A stretch of 64,000 nucleotides of DNA, from positions 1,922,001-1,986,000 of the forward strand of contig NZ_CP166919.1 in assembly GCF_041379765.1 (NCBI RefSeq). The letters run 5' to 3'. This document shows positions 36,628 through 45,764 of the stretch, piece after piece. Under the pieces are notes generated by a model. It saw only the letters and a program-made list of their open reading frames with translations. It did not search any database and had not been told where the DNA came from. Both the position numbers and the translations under genes were made by a program. Source of the DNA: Thalassotalea sp. Sam97 (GTDB lineage: Bacteria; Pseudomonadota; Gammaproteobacteria; Enterobacterales; Alteromonadaceae). Numbering within the stretch: position 1 is the first letter of the stretch; each line of letters starts with the position of its first letter.

Positions 36628-37605
36628 TTACCCCGTAATGTGAGCCAAGGCTTGCGTTAACGACACGCGTTTTACGCCTTCATTGGTTGCTAATAAAAAC
36701 TCGTTTGAGCCAAGCGGCAACATGCCAGTGATACTCCAACGCTTGCCACCGTGAATCGGTTGCAACTTTTCGCCATGTGCTGAACTTAAGAAAATGGTTC
36801 CACCCTGCCCTGCAAGTAAAATGTGGCCAGACGGCAGTACGTGATGAGCAAATAGTGAAACAGGAATTTGATTTTCTATGGTGCGCCAGTTTTGACCATT
36901 GTCATCGCTGATAAAGGCATTGCCGCGCATACCGTAGACTAAAAATGTATCGTCACTAAGATTAAGACCACCATATAGTGAACCGTTGTAGAATGGGTCT
37001 ATTGATGACCAATTGCCTTGTGCCTCTTTTAAGAAGGCAACACCTTGTTCACCAATAAGCAGCTGCTTGCCAATTTCGCCTGTATTAATCAGCGCATTTA
37101 GATGCCAATCGGTGTTTTCTGGTGCAGAAATAAATGACCAGTTGTGACCTTGATCTTGTGATTGGGCAAACATACCAAACGCACCAACGGCTGTAAGCGT
37201 ACCATCATTATCCAATGATAACGTTAACAATGGATCGTAACGCTCGGCATCAAAATGCACCTCTTGCCAGTTTTTGCCACCATCTTCTGTACGCAGTATC
37301 CAGCCTTGATGACCAACGGCTACACCGACGTCGGGCGTGATAAATAACACTTCGGTTAACATTGCAAAACGTGGCTTATCCACATTTGCTTGTTGCCATT
37401 GTTGACCGCCGTCATTTGAATACAGTATATGACCTAACTCGCCAATAACGACGATACCGGCGCTACTTTTGGTAATATCGTTAAGACGCATAGTGTTTAC
37501 AGGTAAGGTGTATGAATCAAGTGGCTGGACGTGTCGAGGGGAGAATGAATAAATCCCGGCCAGTGCTACTGCTGTACAGATGAGTAGACCATACAATAAC
37601 CGCAT
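36628..37605 (-). CDS. YCF48/BNR-repeat protein, membrane anchored or exported
   Basis: The 325-residue protein has an N-terminal signal or anchor (LLYGLLICTAVALAGIYSF) and a beta-propeller built from repeats with Asp-box sequences (SNDGGQQW, TEDGGKNW, SQDQGHNW, SDDNGQNW). This is the YCF48-like/photosystem-II-stability-factor fold. It precedes the RND gene by 3 bases, so the two should form a periplasmic-membrane complex. It probably helps substrate hand-over between the outer membrane and the transporter, which is an inference from the recurrent pairing. Confidence 0.85.
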   Translation of the reverse strand: MRLLYGLLICTAVALAGIYSFSPRHVQPLDSYTLPVNTMRLNDITKSSAGIVVIGELGHILYSNDGGQQWQQANVDKPRFAMLTEVLFITPDVGVAVGHQGWILRTEDGGKNWQEVHFDAERYDPLLTLSLDNDGTLTAVGAFGMFAQSQDQGHNWSFISAPENTDWHLNALINTGEIGKQLLIGEQGVAFLKEAQGNWSSIDPFYNGSLYGGLNLSDDTFLVYGMRGNAFISDDNGQNWRTIENQIPVSLFAHHVLPSGHILLAGQGGTIFLSSAHGEKLQPIHGGKRWSITGMLPLGSNEFLLATNEGVKRVSLTQALAHITG

Positions 37606-37672
37606 AAAATACCTCTAGTATGTGTTGTTACAATTCCTTAACGCACTATCTAGAACTTACCACGCAGCGACA

Positions 37673-37729
37673 TCGTCCATATGCGCTAGAGCAAACACTC
37701 AACAAAAAAGGGCTAGTCCGAATTGACGA
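37673..37729. promoter_or_regulatory. Tandem putative steroid-regulon operators (hsaA / RND)
   Basis: TCGTCCATATGCGCTA (37673-37688) and TAGTCCGAATTGACGA (37714-37729) start 41 bases apart. The second lies 59-74 bases before the hsaA ATG, the first 68-83 bases before the divergent YCF48-like gene. Confidence 0.6.
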
Positions 37730-37787
37730 TGATAACCACAATAAATGGCGGAGAATTAGGCATACTTTACTTAAAGAGGAAGCCAGC

Positions 37788-39011
37788 ATGGGTACGTTAC
37801 CAAATCCAGCAATATTTGATCATATATCAAATGAGTACATGTCTGCTGAAGCACATGAATTGATTAACAAAGCTAAGGCGTTAGCGCCATTATTAAAAGA
37901 AAAAGCACGCTTTGCCGATGACAACGGCGGCGTATGTCCTGAAGTCATTCAGGCTATCTCAGATGCCGGATTGTTCCGTATTTTACAGCCCAAGCGCTGG
38001 GGCGGTTATGAAATGGACCCGCGCGTTTTCTATCGTTGTCAAATGGAACTTGCCAAAGCGTGTATGTCTACCGCATGGATTTACGGCGTTGTTGGTGTAC
38101 ATTACTGGCAATTATCGCTATTTCCAGAGCAAGCGCAGCAAGACGTATGGAAAGACGATCCTGCGACCTTAATTGCTTCAACTTACATGCCAGTTGGTAA
38201 AGCTGAAAAAGTTGATGGCGGTTATCGTTTTTCAGGTCACTGGCGCTTTTCAACAGGCGTTGAACATTGTCAGTGGATTTTCTTAGGTGGTTTATTGCCA
38301 AAAAAAGAAGGTTCAGATGAATTGCAACACGTCACCTTCTTATTGCCTAAAGGCGACTATACCGTTAAAGAAAACTGGGACGTATTGGGCCTACGTGGTA
38401 CCGGTAGTCATGATATCATCGTCGACAACGTGTTTGTTCCAGAGCATCGTACCAACGCCACCAACGATCACAGCGATGCAGCGTGTCCTGGGCGTGAATT
38501 AAACGATAACTGGTTGTACAAAATCCCATTTGCTCAAGTATTCCAACGTGCGGTCTCTTCAGCTTGTATCGGTGCGTTAGATGGTGCGGTCAACACGTTT
38601 AGAGAATACGCGGCAAGTCACGTTGGTGCTCACGGTAGCGCAACTGCGCAAGATCCAAATGCACAAATGGCGGTGAGTGAAGCGATGATGTTAACCGACC
38701 AATTAAAGCTTGTCCTATACCGCAACTACGAGCAAGTAGTACAAAGTGCTGCCCTTGATCAGCAAATGCATGTGGAAGAGCGCCTGTTCCAACGCGCACA
38801 ATCAGCCTATGTTGCCAAGTCGTGTGCCGAAAAGGTTAATGAAATTCTACGTGCTTGTGCTGCTTCAGGTATGTATAAAGACAACCCTATCGAGCGTTTT
38901 TTCCGTGACTTAACGCAAGCACGTGGCCATATTGCCAACAACGCCGATGCCTACCTACGCGCACACGGTGCGGTGATGCTAGGCTTACCAAACCAAGATC
39001 CGTTCGTTTAA
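37788..39011 (+). CDS. hsaA: 3-HSA hydroxylase, oxygenase component (HsaA/TesA2)
   Basis: Flavin-dependent monooxygenase of the acyl-CoA-dehydrogenase fold, 407 residues. With reduced flavin from HsaB it hydroxylates 3-HSA to the catechol 3,4-DHSA. Family-typical stretches are CMSTAWIYGVVGVHYWQLSLF, GVEHCQWIFLGG, VLGLRGTGSHDIIVDNVFVPEHR and the C-terminal RFFRDLTQARGHIANNADAYL. I use the ATG at 37788 because AGAGGAAG precedes it and the length then matches the family; the open frame to 37620 codes for an unconserved stretch over the promoter. It is co-transcribed with the KshB-type reductase (9-base gap). Confidence 0.9.
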   Translation: MGTLPNPAIFDHISNEYMSAEAHELINKAKALAPLLKEKARFADDNGGVCPEVIQAISDAGLFRILQPKRWGGYEMDPRVFYRCQMELAKACMSTAWIYGVVGVHYWQLSLFPEQAQQDVWKDDPATLIASTYMPVGKAEKVDGGYRFSGHWRFSTGVEHCQWIFLGGLLPKKEGSDELQHVTFLLPKGDYTVKENWDVLGLRGTGSHDIIVDNVFVPEHRTNATNDHSDAACPGRELNDNWLYKIPFAQVFQRAVSSACIGALDGAVNTFREYAASHVGAHGSATAQDPNAQMAVSEAMMLTDQLKLVLYRNYEQVVQSAALDQQMHVEERLFQRAQSAYVAKSCAEKVNEILRACAASGMYKDNPIERFFRDLTQARGHIANNADAYLRAHGAVMLGLPNQDPFV

Positions 39012-39020
39012 GGAGTTGGT

Positions 39021-40052
39021 ATGTCTAGTGGCATTTATCAGTCGTTAGAGGTTATAGGAGTTCGGCACGAAAGTGCCGACGCCTGCAGTTTTACCTTTGC
39101 AGTACCTGAATCTATGCAACAAGATTTTCAGTACCAAGCAGGGCAATTCCTTACCCTCAAAGTGCCTCATCATGAAGGCGAGTTATTACGCTGCTATTCA
39201 ATGTGCAGCTCTCCTGTCGTTGATAAGCAGCTGCAAATTGCAGTGAAACGTGTTGTCGATGGTCGTGCCTCTAATTGGTTATGTGACAACCTTGCGGTTG
39301 GCAGCCAGCTTGAAGTGATGCGCCCTGCCGGTGTTTTCACGGTAAAAGATTGGAGCAAAGATTTACTGTTATTTGCCGGTGGTAGCGGTATTACCCCAGT
39401 ATTTTCGATTCTTAAAACCGCGTTAGTACAAGGTAGCGGTAAGGTGCGTTTGGTGTATGCCAATCGCGATGTCGATAGCATTATCTTTAATCACGAGTTA
39501 AATGCCCTACGTCAACGTCACCCTGAGCGCCTTGAAGTGATTCACCTACTTGACGCACTGCAAGGTGTACCGTCGGTTGGCTTGCTGCAAGCGCTGTGTT
39601 TTGACTATCAACAAGCCGCAGCTTACGTATGTGGCCCAGGTCCTTATATGGATGCCGTTGAAACAGCCTTACACAATGCTGGCGTCAACAAAGATGATAT
39701 TCATATTGAACGCTTTATTTCGTTGTCATCTGCGCCCAAAGCGGTTGAACCATCAATAAGCACTAACGAGAATGAAAGCGACATTATCGTTGATATTGAT
39801 TTGTATGGTAATCAGCACACGATTTCTTGTACGGATGGAGAAACCGTATTAAATGCGGCACGTCGTCAAGGCATTGAGCTACCTTTTTCCTGTGAAGTAG
39901 GTATGTGTGCCTCTTGCATGTGCGAAATTAAAGAAGGTAACGTTGACTTATTAGAGAACGAAGTCCTGTCAGAACGAGACCTCGAGCAGAAGTTAACACT
40001 CAGCTGCCAAGCTGTTCCGACCAGTAAACAGGTAAAACTTCGCTTTACCTAA
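39021..40052 (+). CDS. kshB: KshB-type ferredoxin reductase
   Basis: The 343-residue electron-transfer protein has an FAD-binding barrel (R57-C-Y-S60), an NAD-binding domain (GGSGITP at 120-126, CGPGPYM at 204-210) and a C-terminal plant-type [2Fe-2S] domain with Cys 291, 296, 299 and 329. This order (FNR then ferredoxin) is that of KshB, which reduces KshA. It is separated from kshA by 6.5 kb and co-transcribed with hsaA. Because HsaA uses free flavin from HsaB, KshA is the likelier partner, but other Rieske oxygenases elsewhere are possible. Confidence 0.85.
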   Translation: MSSGIYQSLEVIGVRHESADACSFTFAVPESMQQDFQYQAGQFLTLKVPHHEGELLRCYSMCSSPVVDKQLQIAVKRVVDGRASNWLCDNLAVGSQLEVMRPAGVFTVKDWSKDLLLFAGGSGITPVFSILKTALVQGSGKVRLVYANRDVDSIIFNHELNALRQRHPERLEVIHLLDALQGVPSVGLLQALCFDYQQAAAYVCGPGPYMDAVETALHNAGVNKDDIHIERFISLSSAPKAVEPSISTNENESDIIVDIDLYGNQHTISCTDGETVLNAARRQGIELPFSCEVGMCASCMCEIKEGNVDLLENEVLSERDLEQKLTLSCQAVPTSKQVKLRFT

Positions 40053-40130
40053 TTGAATTAACCTGCCATTTACCTTATTGTTACCCTGTCGCGAGACATC
40101 ATAATTATAATGACAATCTGGAAAACAAAA

Positions 40131-41291
40131 ATGGCAGGAATTAACCTACGTATCGAAGAATACGACGATATCATTGGGTTGCTGTATGATGCTGCAATTG
40201 ATGAGTGCTCATGGGGCGAGCCACTTAATAACATCCGTCACGCGCTACAAGCGAACTATGTGACGCTCATATTAAAGGCACCGCAACCGTTTGATGATAA
40301 TGACGATTTAGGCCTAATGGTCTTTGTTGGTGGCAACGACGATGGTGATGGTTTCGTAAAATATCAACAATATCAACACACCTTAACTCCGTTTAAAGAC
40401 AAACAACCCGATAAAATCTATACCGTCAGTGACATCATGTCCGCAGACGAATGGGAAAACAGTAATTACTTCCAACACTGGGTACCTGATGATGTCTATC
40501 ACGTCATGTCGGTAGATATCGCCACTGAGAACAACGGTCGTTTAGGGTTTCGAGTCACCCGACCACCGGGCACTGAAGATTTTAATGAGCAAGACAAAGC
40601 TCTTGCCTATCAGTTGATCCCACACCTGCGCCGTGCACTGAGTATTCACAACCAAATTGACCGCAATTACTCGCTTGGTGTCATGTATTCGCAGGCCATC
40701 GGCCGAATGTCGACAGCAACTTTGTTGATTGACCGCAATGGTAAGATCCTCGATAAAAACGTCTATGCGCAAGAAATATTAGACCGCAAGGACGGTTTAA
40801 AAATAGTAGGCGGCTCTTTAGAAGCCACCTACCCTAGCGACAATAAGCGTTTACGTGAATTGATCAAGCAAGCCTTTGCCGACTCTATTTCACAACAATC
40901 TGCAGGCTTACCGGAAGCGATGTCAATTACCCGCACCTCCAGCGAAGTCAAACTTGGTGTGGTGATCGAACCTATACCGGCAACATCATGGGCTGTCGGC
41001 TCTGGCGAACCTACGGCGGTCATTTACATCCGTGATTCGGTGAGTAAAGCCCACACCAGTGCAGATATTGCCAAAAAATTGTTTGACTTAACGCCTGCAG
41101 AAACTGCTTTATCGATGCAATTAGCCAATGGTTTATCGTTAGAAGAAGCAGCAGAGGCTTTGGGTGTTAGACGTAACACAGCACGTGCGCATTTGCGTTC
41201 GATTTTCTCAAAAACTGGCGTTAGACGACAAACTGAGTTGGTGAGAATCTTCTTGAATTCTGTTGCGGCACTAGGTTATCACGAGGCCTAA
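40131..41291 (+). CDS. LuxR-family regulator (TesR-like)
   Basis: The roughly 386-residue protein has a C-terminal LuxR-type helix-turn-helix (LTPAETALSMQLANGLSLEEAAEALGVRRNTARAHLRSIFSKTG). The long N-terminal part has a PAS-like middle region (LLIDRNGKILDKN). Comamonas testosteroni TesR, the activator of testosterone degradation, has the same class and context. It is 78 bases after kshB and may belong to the hsaA operon. Start: the ATG at 40131 has GGA 8 bases upstream; an ATG at 40110 has none. It is the only regulator inside the island proper and the candidate binder of the shared palindromes. Confidence 0.82.
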   Translation: MAGINLRIEEYDDIIGLLYDAAIDECSWGEPLNNIRHALQANYVTLILKAPQPFDDNDDLGLMVFVGGNDDGDGFVKYQQYQHTLTPFKDKQPDKIYTVSDIMSADEWENSNYFQHWVPDDVYHVMSVDIATENNGRLGFRVTRPPGTEDFNEQDKALAYQLIPHLRRALSIHNQIDRNYSLGVMYSQAIGRMSTATLLIDRNGKILDKNVYAQEILDRKDGLKIVGGSLEATYPSDNKRLRELIKQAFADSISQQSAGLPEAMSITRTSSEVKLGVVIEPIPATSWAVGSGEPTAVIYIRDSVSKAHTSADIAKKLFDLTPAETALSMQLANGLSLEEAAEALGVRRNTARAHLRSIFSKTGVRRQTELVRIFLNSVAALGYHEA

Positions 41292-41340
41292 TAGCCAACG
41301 CTGATCACAAGCGCAAATACCTGAATTTAGGTTGGGAGAT

Positions 41341-41374
41341 GGTAACGGTGCCATAATTACATAGTACCGTTACC
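41341..41374. terminator. Hairpin between convergent luxR and enoyl-CoA hydratase genes
   Basis: GGTAACGGT / ACCGTTACC, a 9-base perfect stem with a 16-base loop between convergent transcripts. The T-runs are weak, so the terminator call is moderate. Confidence 0.55.
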
Positions 41375-41413
41375 TAATTTGACAACCGATAATCTTGCCG
41401 TCTTTTCGACGAA

Positions 41414-42205
41414 TTACTTACCAGTAAATTTTGGATGCCGTTTTTCGATAAATGCCATCATACCCTCGGTTTTATCCTGGGTGGCAAATAATAACGCATT
41501 AGCACGACGCTCTAACGCCATAGCGCTCTCAAGCGAGGCGTCTAAGCCGTGTAAAATCACTTCTTTGATTTGCTCTGCCGCAAGCGGTGGCATATGAGCA
41601 ATACCTTTGGCCAACTTCAACGCATGCGCTAAGGTATCCTCATCATCACATAACTCGCTAACAAGTCCTGCAACCCAGGCCTCTTCAGCCGTTATAGGCT
41701 TACCCGTTAACGCCATATGCATGGCCTTGGCTTTACCTACCGCTCTGACTAAACGCTGTGTACCACCAATACCCGGCATAATACCGATACGGATCTCTGG
41801 CTGGCAAAAGCTTGCTGAGCGACCGGCAACGATGATATCAGCCAACATGGCCAGCTCACAGCCACCACCAAACGCATAACCATTAACGGCCGCAATCACC
41901 GGCTTAGGGCACTGTTGAATAGGCGCCCAAAGACGTTCGGTGTGACGTTTGTAGATATCTATCGCGGTGGCTTCCACCATCGAGTGAATATCACCACCGG
42001 CGGCAAATACTTCTTCACCGCCGGTTAAGATAATACAACGCACATCGTCACGGTTGCCAAGCTCTGTAAACTGCTTTGATAAGGCATTTTGTAAAGTCAA
42101 ACTGAGTGCGTTAGTGGCATGTGGTCGATTCAGTGTTAGCTGGGCAACACCTTCAACCGGAAAGTCCAATAACAACACCTCAGATTCGATCTCGTTTGCT
42201 TCCAT
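41414..42205 (-). CDS. Enoyl-CoA hydratase/isomerase family protein
   Basis: Crotonase-fold protein of 263 residues. The oxyanion-hole segments are FAAGGDIHSM and GYAFGGGCELAMLADIIVAG, and the usual catalytic Glu region follows in EIRIGIMPGIGGTQRLVRAVG with two acidic candidates. This pattern is close to canonical short-chain enoyl-CoA hydratases (FadB-like/EchA8-like). It is the last gene of the hsaB operon, 15 bases after the 3alpha-HSD-like SDR. Its substrate in steroid breakdown is not clear; it could act in beta-oxidation of the HIP propionate chain or of acids released later. Confidence 0.83.
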   Translation of the reverse strand: MEANEIESEVLLLDFPVEGVAQLTLNRPHATNALSLTLQNALSKQFTELGNRDDVRCIILTGGEEVFAAGGDIHSMVEATAIDIYKRHTERLWAPIQQCPKPVIAAVNGYAFGGGCELAMLADIIVAGRSASFCQPEIRIGIMPGIGGTQRLVRAVGKAKAMHMALTGKPITAEEAWVAGLVSELCDDEDTLAHALKLAKGIAHMPPLAAEQIKEVILHGLDASLESAMALERRANALLFATQDKTEGMMAFIEKRHPKFTGK

Positions 42206-42220
42206 GACTTATTACCCTAA

Positions 42221-42988
42221 TTAGAATGATTTAGGACGGATCATGGCGTCCATACCGCCATCGACAAACAATACACTACCATGCACAAACTGCGCATGCT
42301 CAGACTGTAAGAATGTCACCGCGTTGGCGATTTGTTCAGGCTCGGTATGCGCCCCCAATGGTGCGACAAAGTTTTTCACCGCGCTGCCAAATACCGGATC
42401 TTCTAATGATGCTTGGTGTAATGGCGTTGACACCGCTCCTGGTGCAATCACATTTAAACGCACGCCAAGTTTGCCAAAAGCAACCGCTTGTTGGCGGCAA
42501 TACGCGGTAAGTGCGTATTTTGACGCCGAATAAGCAATGTGTGGCCCTTGGGTGTCGGTTTCAAGTAAGGTGGCAATACGCTCACGGTCTTGCTCAAGCA
42601 GTGCTAAGCTCAACGCATCTGGCGCGGCTAATTGCTGGCTGGCTGCAAACGAGCCAATCACGGTAACCGCTGGCTTATCGCTTTGGGCTAAACGCTCTTT
42701 TAAGCCGTCGATTAACGCCACTGCCCCAAAGAAATTTACTTCGGTGATGATGTCATAACGTGGTGCAGTAACACCAACGCCTGCACAGCACACTAAACCG
42801 TCGATACGCTCAGCTTTAGCTAATACTTGCTCAACCGCTAACTTGCGACCCGCTTCGGTGCTTAAATCTGCAACCACATCCGCTTCTTGGCGATCAACAC
42901 TGATCACTTGATGACCTTGTTGTTCTAATTGTTTCTTAACGGCCGCACCAATACCTGATGCTGCACCTGTAATCACTGTTGTTTTCAT
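42221..42988 (-). CDS. 3α-Hydroxysteroid dehydrogenase/carbonyl reductase-like SDR
   Basis: The 255-residue SDR resembles HsdA of Comamonas testosteroni over its length: the N-terminal TGAASGIGAAVKKQLEQQGHQV, DLSTEAGRKLAV, GLVCCAGVG in place of NNAG, Y-S-A-S-K for the active-site Tyr/Lys, GVRLNVIAPGAVSTPL and the unusual C-terminus DGGMDAMIRPKSF. HsdA interconverts 3α-hydroxy and 3-keto steroids using NAD(H). It lies 2 bases from hsaF in the hsaB operon. It would let the cell use reduced or bile-type steroids. The homology is clear by eye; the substrate is inferred. Confidence 0.82.
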   Translation of the reverse strand: MKTTVITGAASGIGAAVKKQLEQQGHQVISVDRQEADVVADLSTEAGRKLAVEQVLAKAERIDGLVCCAGVGVTAPRYDIITEVNFFGAVALIDGLKERLAQSDKPAVTVIGSFAASQQLAAPDALSLALLEQDRERIATLLETDTQGPHIAYSASKYALTAYCRQQAVAFGKLGVRLNVIAPGAVSTPLHQASLEDPVFGSAVKNFVAPLGAHTEPEQIANAVTFLQSEHAQFVHGSVLFVDGGMDAMIRPKSF

Positions 42989-42990
42989 TA

Positions 42991-44019
42991 TTATTTTCCT
43001 TGTCTCGCCTTAGCCATGGTCATTGCCGTATCGTCAATCATATCTTCTTGACCACCAACGGTTTTCATACGACCTAACTCGACTAAGATATCACGTGCTG
43101 ACACACCATACTCCTTCTCAGCGCGTTGCGCAAATAACAAGAACGATGAGTACACGCCGGCATAGCCTAGTGTTAAGGCATCACGGTCAACACGAATTGG
43201 CTGATCCATCATCGGCGTCACTAAATCTTCAGCGACATCCATGATCTTGTATAAGTCAACACCATGGTTTGCGCCCATGCGCTCTAATACCGCAACAAAT
43301 ACTTCTAACGGTGTGTTACCCGCGCCAGCGCCTAGGCCTGCGGCAGAGCCGTCAATACGATTAGCACCGGCATTAACCGCCGCTAATGAGTTAGCGATAC
43401 TCATGCCTAAGTTATGGTGACCGTGAAAACCAATTTCAGTGTCTTTTGATAGCTCACTACGTAATAAAGCAATGCGTGATGTTACGTCATCAGGCAGCAT
43501 GTAACCCGCAGAATCGGTACAATAAATACAGTTTGCACCGTAAGATTCCATTAATTTTGCTTGCTCTAGTAATTGCTCTGGTGTCACCATGTGGGCCATC
43601 ATTAAAAAGCCCACTGTATCTAAACCAAGTTTGGCTGACGCGTTAATGTGTTGTACTGATACATCCGCTTCCGTACAGTGGGTTGCCACACGAATGGTGT
43701 TCACACCCAAATCTTTTGCCATGTGCAAGTGATCAACGGTACCGATACCCGGTAACAACAACGCCGATACTTTCGCTTGTTTCAGTTGAGGAATAACCGC
43801 TGATAAATATTCTTCATCGGTGTGCGCAGGGAAACCGTAGTTTAATGATGCGCCGCCTAAACCATCACCGTGGGTAACTTCAATGAGCGGTACATTCGCG
43901 TCATCTAAGCCTGTTGCCACCGCAACCATCTGCTCAACTGAAATTTGATGACGACGCGCATGCATGCCATCACGTAATGACATGTCGTGCAGGATCACTT
44001 TTTTATTTGTAATATCCAT
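42991..44019 (-). CDS. hsaF: 4-Hydroxy-2-oxovalerate-type aldolase
   Basis: HsaF/DmpG/BphI-family class II pyruvate aldolase of 342 residues. It cleaves the 4-hydroxy-2-oxoacid made by HsaE to pyruvate and an aldehyde (propanal in the steroid pathway). HMGL-like barrel motifs are seen: DMSLRDGMHARRHQ with the metal-binding Asp and catalytic Arg/His, and GFHGHHNLGMSIANS with two His ligands. The start at 44019 has AAGGA 7 bases upstream and leaves a 10-base gap to hsaG; the ATG at 44040 would overlap it. It should form a channelling complex with HsaG. Confidence 0.95.
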   Translation of the reverse strand: MDITNKKVILHDMSLRDGMHARRHQISVEQMVAVATGLDDANVPLIEVTHGDGLGGASLNYGFPAHTDEEYLSAVIPQLKQAKVSALLLPGIGTVDHLHMAKDLGVNTIRVATHCTEADVSVQHINASAKLGLDTVGFLMMAHMVTPEQLLEQAKLMESYGANCIYCTDSAGYMLPDDVTSRIALLRSELSKDTEIGFHGHHNLGMSIANSLAAVNAGANRIDGSAAGLGAGAGNTPLEVFVAVLERMGANHGVDLYKIMDVAEDLVTPMMDQPIRVDRDALTLGYAGVYSSFLLFAQRAEKEYGVSARDILVELGRMKTVGGQEDMIDDTAMTMAKARQGK

Positions 44020-44029
44020 GATTAATTCC

Positions 44030-44947
44030 TTAGTTGGCAACGTTAAGTGCGGTTGAAACCATGCCTTGTTGGAGCATTTCGCCGTACATTTCTGCCGTAC
44101 GTGTTGCTGCGGCGGTCATAATGTCTAAGTTACCGGCATATTTTGGTAAGTAGTCACCTAAGCCTTCCACTTCCATAAATACCGACACTTTATTGCCGTC
44201 AAATACTGGGCCGTTTTTCAATTTGTAGCCTGGTACATAACGCTGCACCTCTTCCACCATGTCTAATATCGAGCGCGTGATAGCGTCTTGATCCGGCGTA
44301 TCTTTGGTTAAACAGTGAATGGTGTCTCGCATAATCAGCGGTGGCTCAGCTGGGTTGATGATGATTATTGCTTTACCTTTATCAGCACCGCCTACAGACT
44401 CTACAGCTCCTGCGGTTGTACGGGTAAATTCATCGATATTTTGACGTGTACCCGGACCGACTGAACGCGATGACACGGTTGCCACGATCTCGCCGTAACT
44501 TACCTCTTGCACGCGTGATACAGCCGCGACCATAGGAATGGTTGCTTGCCCGCCACAGGTTACCATGTTTAAGTTTTTCAACTCGGTCATGTTTTGCTTT
44601 TGTAAGTTCACTGGTGGTACACAGAATGGACCAATCGCCGCGGGTGTTAAATCGATAACGAAAATACCGTGCGCGTTTAATTTCGCTGAATTCTCTTCAT
44701 GTACGTATGCCGAGGTGGCATCAAACGCGATTTGAATGTCACCTGGCTTAGTGTTGGCAATTAAACCGTCAACACCATCAGCGGTAACATTAAGGCCTTT
44801 GTCTTTAGCGCGTTTTAAGCCATCTGATTCAGGGTCAATACCCACCATCCAACTTGGTTCTAATACCTCACTGCGCAGCAGCTTGTACATTAAGTCGGTA
44901 CCGATGTTGCCCGAGCCAATTAAGGCGCATTTAATTTTTTGTGTCAT
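44030..44947 (-). CDS. hsaG: Acylating acetaldehyde/propanal dehydrogenase
   Basis: HsaG/DmpF/BphJ-family enzyme of 305 residues. It oxidises the aldehyde released by the aldolase to the acyl-CoA, with NAD+ and CoA. The nucleotide motif GSGNIG is at residues 11-16 and the catalytic Cys is C131 in VTCGGQATIP. The length is normal. It lies between hsaE and hsaF in the standard order E-G-F seen in meta-cleavage operons. Confidence 0.95.
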   Translation of the reverse strand: MTQKIKCALIGSGNIGTDLMYKLLRSEVLEPSWMVGIDPESDGLKRAKDKGLNVTADGVDGLIANTKPGDIQIAFDATSAYVHEENSAKLNAHGIFVIDLTPAAIGPFCVPPVNLQKQNMTELKNLNMVTCGGQATIPMVAAVSRVQEVSYGEIVATVSSRSVGPGTRQNIDEFTRTTAGAVESVGGADKGKAIIIINPAEPPLIMRDTIHCLTKDTPDQDAITRSILDMVEEVQRYVPGYKLKNGPVFDGNKVSVFMEVEGLGDYLPKYAGNLDIMTAAATRTAEMYGEMLQQGMVSTALNVAN

Positions 44948-44962
44948 GTTAATACCTACTTG

Positions 44963-45754
44963 TTACGCAACAAAATTAATGCTGCAATCCCCTAACTCTT
45001 CAATGGTCATGGTAAATTTATCACCACTGGTTACTGGTATCAGTGGCGCAAGTGCACCGCTGAGAATAATGTCGCCGCGGTTTAGCGTGATCCCGTATTC
45101 ACCAAGCGTATTGGCAAGCCATGCCACCGCTTGGGCTGGATGACCCTGTACCGCATCACCACGACCAGTGGCAATCAGCTCCGCGTTTTTGTGCATTTTC
45201 ATCTGCACAGCGGCCAAATCGATATCGTTTGGTGTGATACGTTGCTTACCAATAACAAAAATGCCACACGAAGCATTGTCAGCAACGGTATCAACAATGT
45301 TGATTTTCCAATCGTTAATGCGCGAGTCGACAATTTCATAACACGGTGCTACCCATTCCGTTGCCGCTAATACGTCTTCTTTGCTAATGCCCGGACCGTT
45401 TAGGTCATGTGCTAAACAAAAGGCAATTTCACCTTCGGCGCGTGGCTGAATAAGCCCCATTTCTGACAAGCTGACACTGTCACCATCAGTGACCACCATG
45501 GCATCGGTTAAAAATCCAAAATCCGGTTGGTGAACATTCAGCATGTCTTGTACAGCTTTACTGGTTACGCCAATTTTTTTACCAATGACGCGTTCGCCTT
45601 TGTCGTTGCGATGTTGTAAAAACGCCAACGAGATCTGGTATGCGTCATCAATGGTTAACTCAGGATGACGTTCGCTAATGGGTGATAATGGTTGGCTATG
45701 TTGTAGCGCTTGGTATAGCTCATCGGCTAAAACTTGGTGTGTGCTTTGCTTCAT
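44963..45754 (-). CDS. hsaE: 2-Hydroxypenta-2,4-dienoate hydratase-type protein
   Basis: HsaE/MhpD/TesE-family hydratase of 263 residues. It hydrates 2-hydroxyhexa-2,4-dienoate, released by HsaD from the ring-cleavage product, to 4-hydroxy-2-oxohexanoate. Family motifs: GKKIGVTSKAVQDMLNVHQPDFGFLTDAM, LIQPRAEGEIAF with the metal-binding acidic residues, and a C-terminal SGDKFTMTIEELG. The ATG at 45754 is 10 bases from the upstream SDR stop; a longer frame would overlap it. It is part of the hsaB operon. Confidence 0.93.
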   Translation of the reverse strand: MKQSTHQVLADELYQALQHSQPLSPISERHPELTIDDAYQISLAFLQHRNDKGERVIGKKIGVTSKAVQDMLNVHQPDFGFLTDAMVVTDGDSVSLSEMGLIQPRAEGEIAFCLAHDLNGPGISKEDVLAATEWVAPCYEIVDSRINDWKINIVDTVADNASCGIFVIGKQRITPNDIDLAAVQMKMHKNAELIATGRGDAVQGHPAQAVAWLANTLGEYGITLNRGDIILSGALAPLIPVTSGDKFTMTIEELGDCSINFVA

Positions 45755-45764
45755 AACGATTCTT

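Noticed and set aside
37620..37787. Longer N-terminus for HsaA
   Set aside because: The 56 extra codons are unlike the family, overlap both regulon palindromes and have no ribosome site; the ATG at 37788 has one and gives the normal length.
40087..40098. TGTC-GCGA-GACA as a regulon operator before the LuxR gene
   Set aside because: The arms are only 4 bases and do not match the TMGTCC/GGACKA consensus.
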